From NCBI GenBank assembly GCA_024509875.1, contig JAMPIV010017576.1:62001-126000 (forward strand): a stretch of DNA of 64,000 nucleotides. The letters run 5' to 3'. The number at the start of each line of letters is the position of its first letter. Within the stretch, counting starts at the first letter, position 1. The position numbers were made by a program, and so were the translations under genes. Positions 21,278-31,256 of the stretch are shown here, one piece after another. A model generated the notes under the pieces. The model was given only the letters and a program-made list of their open reading frames with translations, did no database searches and was not told the DNA's origin. The stretch is from Oreohelix idahoensis. Its lineage: Eukaryota > Mollusca > Gastropoda > Stylommatophora > Oreohelicidae.

Positions 21278-23516
21278 GTTGCAATATTTGCACCCTCATG
21301 CTCTTAGGCACAAGAATTTGTGAATGAGTGGATGTAGTCGAGTCTTGTACCATACGTACAAGTACGCCGTTCTTCATAGAAATCCAAGATTTTCTATTAG
21401 TATTTTGATTAGGATCACCTTTTTTTGCTAGAATGAAGAATTTTTGTAACGACGGATCTTCTTCTTGCAATTTGATAAATGAGTCACGTGTAATAGTCAA
21501 GTGACTATTTTGTTCATTTACTTCATCATTATTAGTTAATGAAGTTTGAGGTGGATCCAGAGCATGTGCTCTTGTGACCACCGTATTGGTAGCTTCAATG
21601 TTTTGCTCTTCCCAAACAGCAATCTGCTGTGGGGTACATTCCCTAACTCCGTGAATACGACCAATAATAAGGTCCGCAATAGGGTTTGAAAGTAGACACG
21701 CGTGGACCTCTCCCGTGAAGAAAGGAGTAGCAATATGTATTATGGCAGTAGGATATTTTTCCAACGTGCCACCAAATGTGACACATTTGATGACCTTTCC
21801 TGTAGCACATAATGGATCTACAAGAGATTGCCTAACCCCGACAGTAGTACATCCAGAATCAAACAACACCGAGACTGGATTACTATTTACAAGCCCCTTA
21901 TGTAATATAAGAGAACCTCTCCCATCATGAGCAACATTAGCAGGAAGAGCGGGCAAAGGATGACCACAGCTTAGAGTACTAATGGTTTTCGGATCAAATA
22001 AAGTACTGCATTGGATACATTTATTTGCCCTACCAAAGTCAAAAGATGAGCATCCGATAGCATTATGGTCTTTATCATTATTAACCTGTTTATCTGCTCC
22101 CTGAGATTCTTGTTGAACAGAGTTTGTCTGTTGATATCTTTTTCTCTTCTGTTGCGATCTACCGCGACCATTATTGCCTCTGCAATTATCATTAAAGTCC
22201 CTACTGTAATTTTTATCCTGGTTTGAGTTCCAGTTTCCATAACTGTCATTACCATCTCTATGCTGTTGAGAACCTCTATTATCTTGGTATTGAGGTCTCT
22301 GCAAAAAATATTTTCCTCTATATCGATTACCTTTATGAAAATTTCTAAAGTTACCGGGAATAGAATATCGTGTAATATTAGGTTGTCTCCAGTTCTGGGA
22401 AGAAGAATCTCCCTGAAATTGATTACCATGGTTCTGGGCATAATTACGGTTACTCTTTTTATTGAAATTTTGCTGGCTACCCTGAAATTTACGCATAAAA
22501 TTCGGGCCATAAGGTGCTGCCGAAGCAACTGGCAGACCTTCTTTTACCTTAGTGTTGCTAATGGTTATGTGAGGATGTGCAGTAACATACTGGCTACAGT
22601 ATTCTTCCATTTCTTTTATATTTTTAGGCTTACGCTCATGAAGAAAAGAAAGAAAAGCTTCATTAACAGAAGACATAACCTTGTCTCTAAGAAGTAAGTC
22701 CATGAGGGCTTCAAATGTACTTTCTGTCTTAGACAGCTCAACCCATCGTAAAAAAGTAAGACGTATGCCTGAGATGAATTCTGAGAATTCAACTCCAGTT
22801 TCTGGTAACATGTTTTTAAATTTAAGACGATATCCGTCTTCGTTAAGTTGGTACTTCTTTAACAATGCCGCCCTGACAACCTCATAGTTGTTCTTGTCAG
22901 GCACATCTACCATACCCAACAAAGTCAAAGCATCACCTCTAAGTATCTTGGATAGATGATAAACATATAATGTTTTATCTATATTATGCACCTTACATGC
23001 ACTTTCAAATCTATCTAGATAAAATGTTATATCATCAATTGAAGCATTGAATGCTGGTAAATTAAGCTTAAAATTAACAGCATTAGACTTATTAGCAGAT
23101 GATACCTTATTGGCATCATTAGCATTACTAGATAACTTCAACTTTTCTAACTCCAAAGCTAAGAGTTTTTCTTCATGTTCCATTTTTGCTTTTCTCTCAT
23201 CAGACTCTCTTTGTAACCTTCTTTCCTCAGCCTCAGCCTGTAACTTCCTTTCCTCAGCCTCAGCCTGTAACTTTTTCTCCTGAGATTCTGCTTCTCTTTT
23301 TTGTTTTTCCATTTCCATTTGTAATCTCTTTTCATCTACCTGCATCTGCAGTTTTAAATTTTCAGCATCTATTCTCTTTTGTTCAGTTAGTTCTTTCATT
23401 TTCTTTTCCTCCGACTTCAATGCCTTGGCATATTGAACAGTCGCAAATTCTTCTAATTTATCACCTGTCTTCCCAAGGGCTTTACCCTGCTCAATAAAGT
23501 ACTCAAATGTAGACAT
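21132..23516 (-). CDS. Element 1 Gag, protease and start of integrase
   Basis: 794-codon frame from the first ATG after the leader. Residues about 20-130 are a charged coiled coil with tandem AEAEERKLQ-type repeats. A capsid domain follows (FNASIDDITFYLDRFESACK) and ends in a SCAN-like helix block (LLLRDKVMSSVNEAFLSFL). Then comes a long Asn/Arg/Gly/Gln-rich basic region; there is no CCHC zinc knuckle, only CIQC with a later CGH. The aspartic protease active site is DSG at 553-555 (VLFDSGCTTV), with ADLIIGRIHG as the downstream motif. The frame passes directly through VVTRA and EEDPSLQKFF into the integrase zinc finger (HAHDSQCAGHMG) without any RT between. An A6 run on the plus strand (21239-21244) shifts the frame; the last 35 or so residues are out of frame. 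Confidence 0.93.
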   Translation of the reverse strand: MSTFEYFIEQGKALGKTGDKLEEFATVQYAKALKSEEKKMKELTEQKRIDAENLKLQMQVDEKRLQMEMEKQKREAESQEKKLQAEAEERKLQAEAEERRLQRESDERKAKMEHEEKLLALELEKLKLSSNANDANKVSSANKSNAVNFKLNLPAFNASIDDITFYLDRFESACKVHNIDKTLYVYHLSKILRGDALTLLGMVDVPDKNNYEVVRAALLKKYQLNEDGYRLKFKNMLPETGVEFSEFISGIRLTFLRWVELSKTESTFEALMDLLLRDKVMSSVNEAFLSFLHERKPKNIKEMEEYCSQYVTAHPHITISNTKVKEGLPVASAAPYGPNFMRKFQGSQQNFNKKSNRNYAQNHGNQFQGDSSSQNWRQPNITRYSIPGNFRNFHKGNRYRGKYFLQRPQYQDNRGSQQHRDGNDSYGNWNSNQDKNYSRDFNDNCRGNNGRGRSQQKRKRYQQTNSVQQESQGADKQVNNDKDHNAIGCSSFDFGRANKCIQCSTLFDPKTISTLSCGHPLPALPANVAHDGRGSLILHKGLVNSNPVSVLFDSGCTTVGVRQSLVDPLCATGKVIKCVTFGGTLEKYPTAIIHIATPFFTGEVHACLLSNPIADLIIGRIHGVRECTPQQIAVWEEQNIEATNTVVTRAHALDPPQTSLTNNDEVNEQNSHLTITRDSFIKLQEEDPSLQKFFILAKKGDPNQNTNRKSWISMKNGVLVRMVQDSTTSTHSQILVPKSMRVQILQHAHDSQCAGHMGFFPYKVESSCGFLLAICKQGHTNVLSLLQSMSGGQI

Positions 23517-23640
23517 GATGTCTAAAATGTGAGTACAGAACCTGAAATAATTAATTATCTTATTTCAATCTTAATAGCAACAAGACTTAATAAAGTGCTT
23601 GTATAATTACTATGTTTACTCCAATCTCTGTGGGAAACAA

Positions 23641-23652
23641 GACTTGACACCA
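23641..23652 (-). promoter_or_regulatory. Primer-binding site candidate of element 1
   Basis: On the minus strand, TGGTGTCAAGTC starts three bases after AATACA, the proposed LTR end at 23656. A TGG-starting stretch right after the 5' LTR is the position where a tRNA 3' end (CCA) pairs to prime minus-strand synthesis. I do not assign the tRNA. About 125 bp of leader separate it from the gag ATG. Confidence 0.6.
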
Positions 23653-23655
23653 ATT

Positions 23656-26314
23656 TGTATTATCAGTTGTACAATAATATCACAAGTCACCTCTTAATTA
23701 TCAGTGCACTACCCAAATCAGTGCATAACCATCAGTTATTTATCATAACTGCACTACAATAGTGCATAAGCAACAAACCACCAGTTAGTTATGATAAGTG
23801 CACTATAGATCAATAGTGCATGAGCATATATGTAACAATAGTGAAAGCTTACTATGCAAGAACTATGCAAACAATAACAAGACAATGTAAACAATAACAA
23901 AGGTCACCAACAATGTAAACAATAACAAAGATCAAAGTCAAATGTAAACAACAACAAAGATCAAAGTCAATGTAAACAAAAAACAAAGATCAGAGTCAAT
24001 GTAAACAATAACAAAGATCAGAGTCAATGTAAACAATAACAAACAAATGACGCTACAGTGTATACACAAAAATATACTTAAAGAACTGAATAATAGAAAA
24101 GAGGAGACCTACAAATACAAACAATCGAAATCGAAACTAAAAAACAGAAAAAAAAAAAAAAGAGAGAAACAAAAACAAAAATATACAAAAAACGAAAATA
24201 AAGCACAACTCGTCACAACTAAACAGATATAGCAACGATTGTCGCTAGCAAATTCCACAGTAGGAAATTCGCACAGTCCCTAACGAAAACGCTAACAGTA
24301 GAACCTCTGTGGCGTGGTATCATCTACTGAAAGACACCGCCCAACCGAGAAAAACCCGCAGAAATATAAACATATAAATACAAATCCAAATAACATATAA
24401 CATATAAACATGTAAATAGTGTGAAAATGTGATAGACAGAAGGCTCAGTTAGAACATAAGGGCACAGTTCACAAACAAAACAGGCCACTTAACTTCTATG
24501 AATCCACAACGTCAGCACAGTTCAGAACAGGATGTGATCAGCATTCTTAGGACAATGATCCAACGTTGATCCATATCTGCTCTCGTAAACTGCCATGACG
24601 AAGGAAATGAGCTTCTAACAGGAAACAGCTTCTGACAGGAAACAGCTTCTGAACTTGACCTTCTGAAACTGCAACAGTAATTCTGAGACCGGAACAGTTG
24701 TTACGGCACTTGTCCTTCTTTTCAACAGATCAGGAAATCCATTCGCTCGGTACTTGTCCTTCTATTTGTAGACAAACTTCAATACCGCCGAGCAGCGCCG
24801 GGTAGTTTCAAAATATCAACAACTGTCAGTACTGCTGCGTCTTTCAAAAAAAAAATTTCATCAAAGGTGATGAATAGCAACTGCAATGTTGTCTTGTAGT
24901 CTGCTGATGATGTCTGGGTTTGTTGACCCCCTTGAGAGTTGGTACCAGAATAAACCAACTATTGGCCACCATGAATTGATAACTATTGGCCACCATGAAT
25001 TGATAAGGGTGGAATTAGGATGCCGTCAAATTACCACCTCTATCGACACCAGGTATTACAATGTAAGATGTGGGTGTCTTATCTGGTTTAGATTGTTGCT
25101 GTGTGTGTGTTGCAGTAGGACAGTTCAGGGTACACCACAGGCAACATGACGTGTAGAGTCATAAAAATGGTAACTTCGCTTTAGGTTTATACCATTTATT
25201 GCACGCCACAAAACAGTCATGATACTTATGTTATTGTCAGCATAGGTACAACGAATGCAGCATTCAAACTCATGTTAACTGACAGTCATGTAGAAGTCAA
25301 TACTCAATAGTTGTATGGAAAACAAATATCATAGCGAAGCTTGATAAATAATGCATATAACTTCTGCAACCGTGGTCAGCTGCAGATCCTTAATGTTCAT
25401 AGACAATAATAATTATTCCTTCCTGATGCTAGCAGATCAGATGTATACAATACGTCCGTTTACTGTCTGCACGTGAGTAGCATACATGGATTACAGGTCA
25501 GCTCGACCTTTATAACCTTCCTAAGTCTAACCATCTGACTTGGACGTGATCTCTGATATAACGAATCCTGGAACACAGACAATAGTCTTGTTGGTCTAGA
25601 GCGACCCATATATATATAATTAGTTCAGGTATAAAGATACCGGTGACTTAATCCTAGTCAAAGTACCTCTCCATTTTTGGCGACAAAATGACGAACCTCT
25701 AGATGATAGCATTAAGTTCGATACAAGAGGAATTACCTTATTTCGGAAAATCAACCATGAACATATGCCTCCAGGCAGGCTTGATTAATACCGGGAAATA
25801 GTCTAGTTAGCTAACTAACTCACAAAGACAATGTATTTCCCTCAGAGAATCACAAGACGCAAGGCGCGTCCGCTCGCAATCAGTCCATTTCTCAACTCCC
25901 CGACCTGGGCGGAACAACAAAACCACAACCCAGTCGAGACATGCGCAGAGCGACAATCTCTGAGTCGCTGTTCACAATAAGACGATTCTAAGAACATTCG
26001 AGATAAAAGTCTTACACAGTCGCGCCTTTTATGGACATGAACAGAAGCGTTAAGAAAGGTTTCAAACATCTACAACAGTTGACTGCTACTACCAAATAAG
26101 GAGATATGGTCACGCTTCGTTCAAGACATTATAGACCGAACGTGTCTCTATACAAGAGGAGGTAAACCCATGAAAAATAGTAGTATCGATATTTCGGGTT
26201 CTGTCCCTTTGACCATAAAATATATATAACATGCATTTCAGTCAAATAATGATCATACATACGAAAAACGATCATACAAAGACTTTGGAAAAAAGTAATT
26301 AATTGTGCGTAACA
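23656..26314 (-). mobile_element. Element 1 5' LTR (about 2.66 kb if PBS call is right)
   Basis: The outer end (minus strand) is TGTTACGCAC at 26314, in the TGTnAC style of the other LTRs in this window; the inner end is AATACA at 23656 beside the PBS candidate. Only 25010-26314 is matched by the surviving 3' LTR. The unmatched inner part contains a 28-bp minisatellite (23884-24053) and a 24-bp tandem duplication (24958-25006, core TTGGCCACCATGAATTGATA). The size is similar to the 2.47-kb LTR of element 2. If the PBS reading is wrong, the LTR is 25010-26314 and the rest is leader. Confidence 0.65.
23884..24053. repeat. 28/29-bp minisatellite in element 1 LTR/leader
   Basis: AATGTAAACAA-type units start at 23884, 23912, 23941, 23969, 23998 and 24026. 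Each contains ACAAAGATCA(A/G)AGTC. Rich in A and C, poor in G on the plus strand. No coding significance seen. Confidence 0.9.
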
Positions 26315-26530
26315 ACTCCCTTTTTGTCAAATTGACTTTTAGAAATACAAACAACGACAAGAAGATCTGGCAAGAACTGCAATTATGTGAATACAACAAG
26401 TTGAGAGAAACAAGGCTGTTTAACAATTACCAAAAAAATAAATAAAAATTATTCAAACATGGAAGCAACGTCAATTATAAACATCAGTGGGTCAAAAATA
26501 ATGTATAAGAAATATATTATAAATTTTACA
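26315..26530. other. Flank of element 1; no gene seen
   Basis: AT-rich sequence between the 5' LTR of element 1 and the 73-bp satellite. Nothing recognised. Confidence 0.4.
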
Positions 26531-26895
26531 GCACCAACAACCCTGAACGTGGAATGTTTTTGACAGCATGCGATGATGATTTGATAGAACTACTAAACAT
26601 AAAGCACCAACAACCATGAACGTGGAATGTTTTTGGCAGCATGCGATCATGAATTGATAGAACTCCTAAACATAAAGCACCAACAACCCTGAACGTGGAA
26701 TGTTTTTGGCAGCATGCGATGATGATTTGATAGAGTTACTAAACATAAAGCACCAACAACACTGAACGTGGAATATTTTTGGCAGCATGCGATGATGATT
26801 TGATAGAGTTACTAAACATAAAGCACCAACAACACTGAACGTGGAATATTTTTGGCAGCATGCGATCACGAATTGATAGAACTACTAAACAATAG
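26531..26895. repeat. 73-bp minisatellite, five units
   Basis: GCACCAACAAC recurs at 26531, 26604, 26677, 26750 and 26823, exactly 73 bp apart. Units contain CTGAACGTGGAAT, GGCAGCATGCGAT and TTGATAGA. Adjacent units differ at a few sites (CCATGAAC, ACTGAAC). The short minus-strand frame across it is repeat-derived. Confidence 0.95.
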
Positions 26896-27317
26896 AAGTT
26901 GGGAATATGAACTGGACAATAGTATCATTGTAAAAACAAAAACTACTGTGACTAGAAATACAAAATTAAGTGGTCAGCATTAAACTTAACATAGATGCAC
27001 AAATACTGGAAAAAAAAACGTGAAAAGTTTCTCATATCTTGGACACATAGGTATAAAGAAAGTGTTAAACAGTAGTCAGAAAGAGAGTAGGAAATGCCAA
27101 AAAAATATTTCCATCAACTTAAGACAAATATTCACACGAAAACAAATAATAAACAAATTATATACAGGGTGATTGAAAAAAAAAAATGTGTAATTGTTAT
27201 TTCTTCATTCCTATTAAGTTAATTTTCAATGAAATAAAGTTCAAATAAAGAGATTTCTGCCTTATGCGCCGTGTTTGGCGCTTAAAGAATTTATTATTAT
27301 TATTATTATTAAAGAGA
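26896..27317. other. No gene seen
   Basis: AT-rich, with poly(A) near 27177-27185 and a short (ATT)n run at about 27291-27310 next to the SINE. No feature recognised. Confidence 0.4.
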
Positions 27318-27440
27318 TTTACTTGTCGTACGGAAGGTACGGGGTTCGAACCCTGGGTAAGCCACTCGCGTCTGTTGTTTTTCTGTTGTCTGGTGTTCTA
27401 CTTCTTTATTTCTTACGAGCGCCTGAAAACATACCTTCAT
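27318..27440 (+). mobile_element. SINE family C, partial copy
   Basis: Contains the exact B box GGTTCGAACCC (about 27342) followed by TGGGTAAGCCACTCGCGTC and CTTACGAGCGCCTGAAAAC. Identical in order to 27743-27925 but lacking the A-box half, so it is 5'-truncated. It sits directly downstream of an (ATT)n tract. Confidence 0.8.
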
Positions 27441-27742
27441 GTTTGTCTAATATTAATTTACTGTTTACAGGCCTCGGGTTTCCCTTCCTTATGTGTCATT
27501 AATGTTTATACAATACCAGAAACCTACCCTCTGTTCTATACTACTGTTCTTAAGTCTTCTATCATTTACTGGACACAGTATCAAGGTCTTTGTCTTGTGT
27601 GGACTGACACGTACTGTAGAATAGGGGAACAACAGAAGTGATTGCGTCATTAATAGGCTGAGGTGCCTATTGTAAACTTCCGGTGTTGTCTTGTGTTTCG
27701 CACTAATGACCGGTCAGTGAAGCATCTTTTTTTTGGGGATGC

Positions 27743-27925
27743 CTAGCTGGCCGGGAGGATAGTGTGATTCGCTTGTATGGATAGGCGGTGTTGTCGTACG
27801 GAAGGTACGGGGTTCGAACCCTGGGTAAGCCACTCGCGTCTGTTGTTTTTCTGTGGTCTGGTGTTCTACTTCCTTATTTCTTACGAGCGCCTGAAAACAT
27901 ACCTTTATGTTTGTCTAAGATTTAA
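27743..27925 (+). mobile_element. SINE family C, fuller copy
   Basis: Starts GCCTAGCTGGCCGGGAGGAT with a weak A-box-like GGATAGTGTGATTCGC, then the B box GGTTCGAACCC at about 27814, then TAAGCCACTCGCGTC and a pyrimidine-rich tail to GCCTGAAAACATACC. Third copy in reverse at 37636-37785. A sequence in between (TTACTGTTTACAGGCCTCGG at 27459) recurs near 37786, so a larger composite repeat is possible. Confidence 0.8.
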
Positions 27926-28066
27926 CTTCCCTTTTATCACATAATAAGCGATGTCACATCACATTACAACTCTGCGTGAAATCCAGTCTGTACATCGCAT
28001 GATTTATTCTTCTTCTTCTTCGTACACTCTCAGACGTCTACTTGAATGTTCTCAAAAAAAAGCAGT

Positions 28067-28103
28067 ACGAACGAACGAACGAACGAACGAACGAACGAAC
28101 GAA
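28067..28103. repeat. (AACG)n microsatellite
   Basis: About nine tandem GAAC/ACGA tetranucleotides. Confidence 0.97.
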
Positions 28104-28285
28104 ATCTTCATTTCATCAGGGTAAAGAAATAGGCATAATTGCCTTTTTACATTTCTGCCCTGCAATACAATTTTCAGCGTTTTACAAATTAAAATATTAA
28201 CAACTTCAGACAGGATTAATTAATATTATCATCACAATCAGAAACTGAGCATACACAAGTACATTTACTCATAGTCATTCACGCA

Positions 28286-28324
28286 CACAGAGAGAGGGAT
28301 AGAGAGAGAGAAAGAGAGAGAGAA

Positions 28325-28369
<45 letters not shown>

Positions 28370-28383
28370 GAGAGAGAGAGAGG
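28286..28383. repeat. (AG)n microsatellite with interruptions
   Basis: AG dinucleotides with interspersed AAAG and ATAG, about 98 bp. Confidence 0.95.
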
Positions 28384-28588
28384 TTAAGCAATAAAGCTAC
28401 TTAATATTAAAAATTCAATTTAACATGAAAATATTACAATGACAGTTAAATGCTCGTGGAAACGTTGAAATAACTGAAACAGAATGGTCGTTAAATGTGT
28501 GTGCAAGATTTCATGACATGTGAATGCAGATGTCTTTTGAATGAGATGTAATTATCAGTTTTGACAGACTTGGGTAGGGAGTTCCATG

Positions 28589-28880
28589 CTAAAGCACCTG
28601 CATAACTAAAACAACTTCGGAAGAGGTCAGTTCGAGGTTTTGCAAGGTCCAAAAATATGAGCAGTATTTATAGCGAAAGAACATTTGCAAGTATGAAGGC
28701 GTTCTGCAGTGTAAAATTTGATGCACAAACAGGAGATCTTGGAAGAAGAAGAATGTTTTAAGAGGAAGAACATTCAGCTGTGAAAATAGCTGATCACTGG
28801 GAATGTTATCATTCAAGCAAACAAGTGTTAGCGCCCTTTTATTTAGGTATTCTAGGCGTTTCAAATACGACAAGCTACAG
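28589..28880 (-). pseudogene. LINE ORF2 fragment (RT thumb region)
   Basis: The minus-strand frame carries YLKRLEYLNKRALTLVC, then LFSQLNVLPLKTFF and HQILHCRTPSYLQ. This is the pattern of the segment after the RT catalytic core in jockey/CR1-like LINEs (two helices of Arg/Leu type, then a conserved P-L-K and RxPxYL). No catalytic FADD is present. It abuts another LINE end of different type, so these are two separate fragments. Confidence 0.65.
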
Positions 28881-28884
28881 CGAC

Positions 28885-29160
28885 TCCATATATTTGAGCA
28901 ATAAGAAAGCAGTAGTCAGTTTGAGGCTATCTGAATCCCCCGTAAAGCTGTTCCACGAAAGGAGCTGGCGTCGGCCATATGCGCTTTCTCTGTACCACAT
29001 ATAAGGGGCAACTTTGAAGCAGATGTTCAGCAGTCATTTTATCAGTGCCACAGTTACACTGATCGGTAGTTCCTATCTTTAGCTTGTTGAATAGATGGTA
29101 TCTCAATCTGTTGTGGCCAGTGCGGAGTCTGAAGATTACCACTTGTTCTCTTCTGTTTTC
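28885..29160 (-). pseudogene. LINE 3'-end fragment (CxCG/HLLQxCP tail)
   Basis: The minus-strand frame shows IFRLRTGHNRLRYHL, QCNCGTDKMTAEHLLQSCP and IWPTPAPFVEQLYG. This Cys/His tail (LRTGH, CxCG, EHxLxxCP) is typical of the very C-terminus of several LINE groups. Homologous, more decayed sequence at 30270-30560. Confidence 0.75.
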
Positions 29161-29577
29161 AAAATGGGCAGAAATTGTTGCTGTCTCTTGTAATGTTTGT
29201 TTAGTGGCTATTTTTTATTCGATTCTATTTTTTATGCTTCTGGTAACAACAATTTAAAATAAGACTTTTTTATCAAATGACAGTTATTGTTCCTTGTTTT
29301 AATAATTGTTTCGTGTACATTCATTAGATACAAGTGAGGATATGAACATTTAAAAACATAAACTGACTTTTCAATTTACCAATAGATACTCTTTGTAATA
29401 TAGAACTTTACAGAAACTTGGATGGTTAACAAACAATTAGAAGAAAGAACGGATGTCCATTACATTTCAGCTTACCATGGAGCACAGGTCAACAACAAAT
29501 ACACGCTAAGCATTCATGCCCTATGCCATCCGTTATGGTTTGTCTATGTCTTTTTTTTTTGGTACAGTATCGCCATA

Positions 29578-29760
29578 TTGTCTAGGTCTAATTCCCGTCT
29601 CAGTGATTTATTTTAGTTTGTCTCTAATTCCCGTGTCAGTGAGTTTTTGGTTTATTTATTTATTTCAGTTTTTGTCTAATTCCACTTCCCAATCAGTTAA
29701 AAAAAAATTTATTTTAGCTTGTCTCTAATTCTCTTTCCGGTGAGCTTTTTAAAATTTATT
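29578..29760. repeat. T-rich tandem repeat of about 50 bp units
   Basis: Three to four irregular copies of a unit containing GTCT(C)TAATTCC followed by a CAGTGAGTTTTT-like end and TTTATTT runs. Embedded in a longer poly(T)-rich stretch up to about 29810. Confidence 0.7.
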
Positions 29761-30269
29761 TAATATTTTTTTTTAATTTTTGTATTTATTTATTTTTTTT
29801 TTTTATTGATGTCCTTGAAAACTTAAATACAGAATATGAGACGATTGTTTCATAAGCAGAAGAAACTTTTTTTTTCTTCCAAGGCCTAAAAAAGCTATAC
29901 ATGAAAACGAGTTTTGGACATACAAATGGACATAATTTTTTTTTCTTCTGGAAAATCTTAATAGAATGACAAGCTAATGGCACACAGGCAGGTGCGACAA
30001 CACTAGAAGTGGTAATGAAAAGCCAAAAAATGAGCTGGAAATAGTCCCAACTTGCCATGAGGAGACAGCGTTTGATCCGGTATGATTTTAATCTGGCTTC
30101 AAGTTATATAGATTTTAATTGTTGCTGGTGCTGCGTACCGTTGCGTAAGGGATCAACTGAAACACTAAGCAGCCCCCGTAGAAGAAAGAATGGTGTTTCT
30201 AGATGTCAATTTCCATGTGTAATTAAAACCTCTTTTCTTCCTCATTCGCCCTCGGACTTCTAGATTAAT

Positions 30270-30560
30270 TGCTCTAATAAAGGTAGTAGTCAGCTCAAGG
30301 TTCCTGACATCTCCAAACAGTTTTTCGTGAAGAGAAGTGAGTTATTGCCATATGCTACTCCGTTCAATGTTGTAAGTTGGGCAGACTGCAGTAGATGTTC
30401 GGCTGTCATAGGGCTGGTACCACAAGTGCAGAGATCTGTTGCACCACTCCTGTACTTGTGGTATAAATGGCACCTTAGTCGGTTGTGTCCAGTGCGTAAG
30501 GGGAAAATGATCTCCCCTTACCAAGATGGCTGCTAAAATTTTGACATTACAATTTTTCCA
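30270..30560 (-). pseudogene. Decayed LINE 3'-end fragment
   Basis: Parallel to 28885-29160 at the nucleotide level (GTAGTAGTCAG, GTTCGGCTGTCATAGGGCTG, CAGTGCGTAAGGGGAAAA). Restores pieces of the LRTGHNRLRCHL and CTCGTSPMTAEHLLQS tail, but in more than one frame. Confidence 0.65.
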
Positions 30561-30751
30561 CATTTTTGTAGAAATCATTCATATACCGACCAGTTTTGTA
30601 GTCAAACTGAAATGCTGCCGTGCAAGGAAGTCACAAAAAATCAAAAGGTAGGGAAGCAGTCCCATAAACATGCATGCTGAAGTCGGATGCACTTGACCTC
30701 AAGGCGTTTAAAAAAGTGATACGAAAATCGCCTTTAGATGATAGATTAAAA

Positions 30752-31248
30752 CAGGGGTGGGCAATACGTTCGCCAATCGACACACATGGCGAATAGGCAA
30801 TAAAAGTGTGGCGAATCGGATTATTAGACCTGTCATGATATTGCACGAATATTCCATGAAAAAAATTCTTAAACAAAAATGTATTTTTTAAGGCTAAAAA
30901 TGCACATACATCCGCCCAGTCCTGAACATCGGAATTCTTCAATTTCCATATGATTCAACAGACTTAAGGAATTCGAATGTTAGCCAAATGTTTACCAGCT
31001 GGTCAGACAGATAGAATGAGAGGTTTCACATTAGTCTGTTTGTTGTTTGTTTATTTCATCAATGACTTTCCTTGATTAGTGTTTGATTCTAATATTAAGA
31101 ACAATGCTTGAATAAAGTCATTTAAGAGAATTTCGGAATTGTTCCCTTTCATCGGAGTATTCAGAAAGCTTTTTTATTTGACGTGGCGAATGAATCATGA
31201 CATTCGCCACGCCTATGGCTTGACTCAAAATTTTAAAGCCCGCCCCTA
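30752..31248. mobile_element. Non-autonomous hAT transposon (MITE)
   Basis: 497 bp. Left end CAGGGGTGGGC, right end (reverse complement) TAGGGGCGGGC; this is the classical hAT terminal motif. The 8-bp flanks are GATTAAAA (30744-30751) and GATTAAAC (31249-31256), matching at 7 of 8 bases, the target duplication length of hAT elements. The interior holds paired TGGCGAAT/ATTCGCCA motifs (30788-30820 and 31185-31210) on both sides, possible subterminal transposase sites. No transposase frame, so it depends on an autonomous relative. Confidence 0.85.
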
Positions 31249-31256
31249 GATTAAAC

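Larger units (their letters stand above)
16578..26314 (-). mobile_element. Element 1: Ty3/gypsy retrotransposon of Gmr1-like domain order
   Basis: Element reading on the minus strand: 5' LTR (26314 to 23656), primer-binding site, gag, protease, integrase, reverse transcriptase, RNase H, non-coding 3' part, polypurine tract and a truncated 3' LTR. Integrase before RT is the Ty1/copia-like order; within Ty3/gypsy it is known for the Gmr1-like clade. The two LTRs agree at roughly 99 percent over the shared 1.3 kb by eye (about 7-8 substitutions, a 1-base indel and a 22-base indel), so the insertion is recent. Two one-base frameshifts break the coding frame. No TSD is visible, which fits loss of the distal 3' LTR. 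The base right of the 5' LTR is ACTCC. Confidence 0.92.

Noticed and set aside
25005..25010. AAGGG as target duplication of element 1 (also at 16573-16577)
   Set aside because: The right copy lies on the inner side of the 5' LTR, not outside the element; the outer flank is ACTCC, which does not match.
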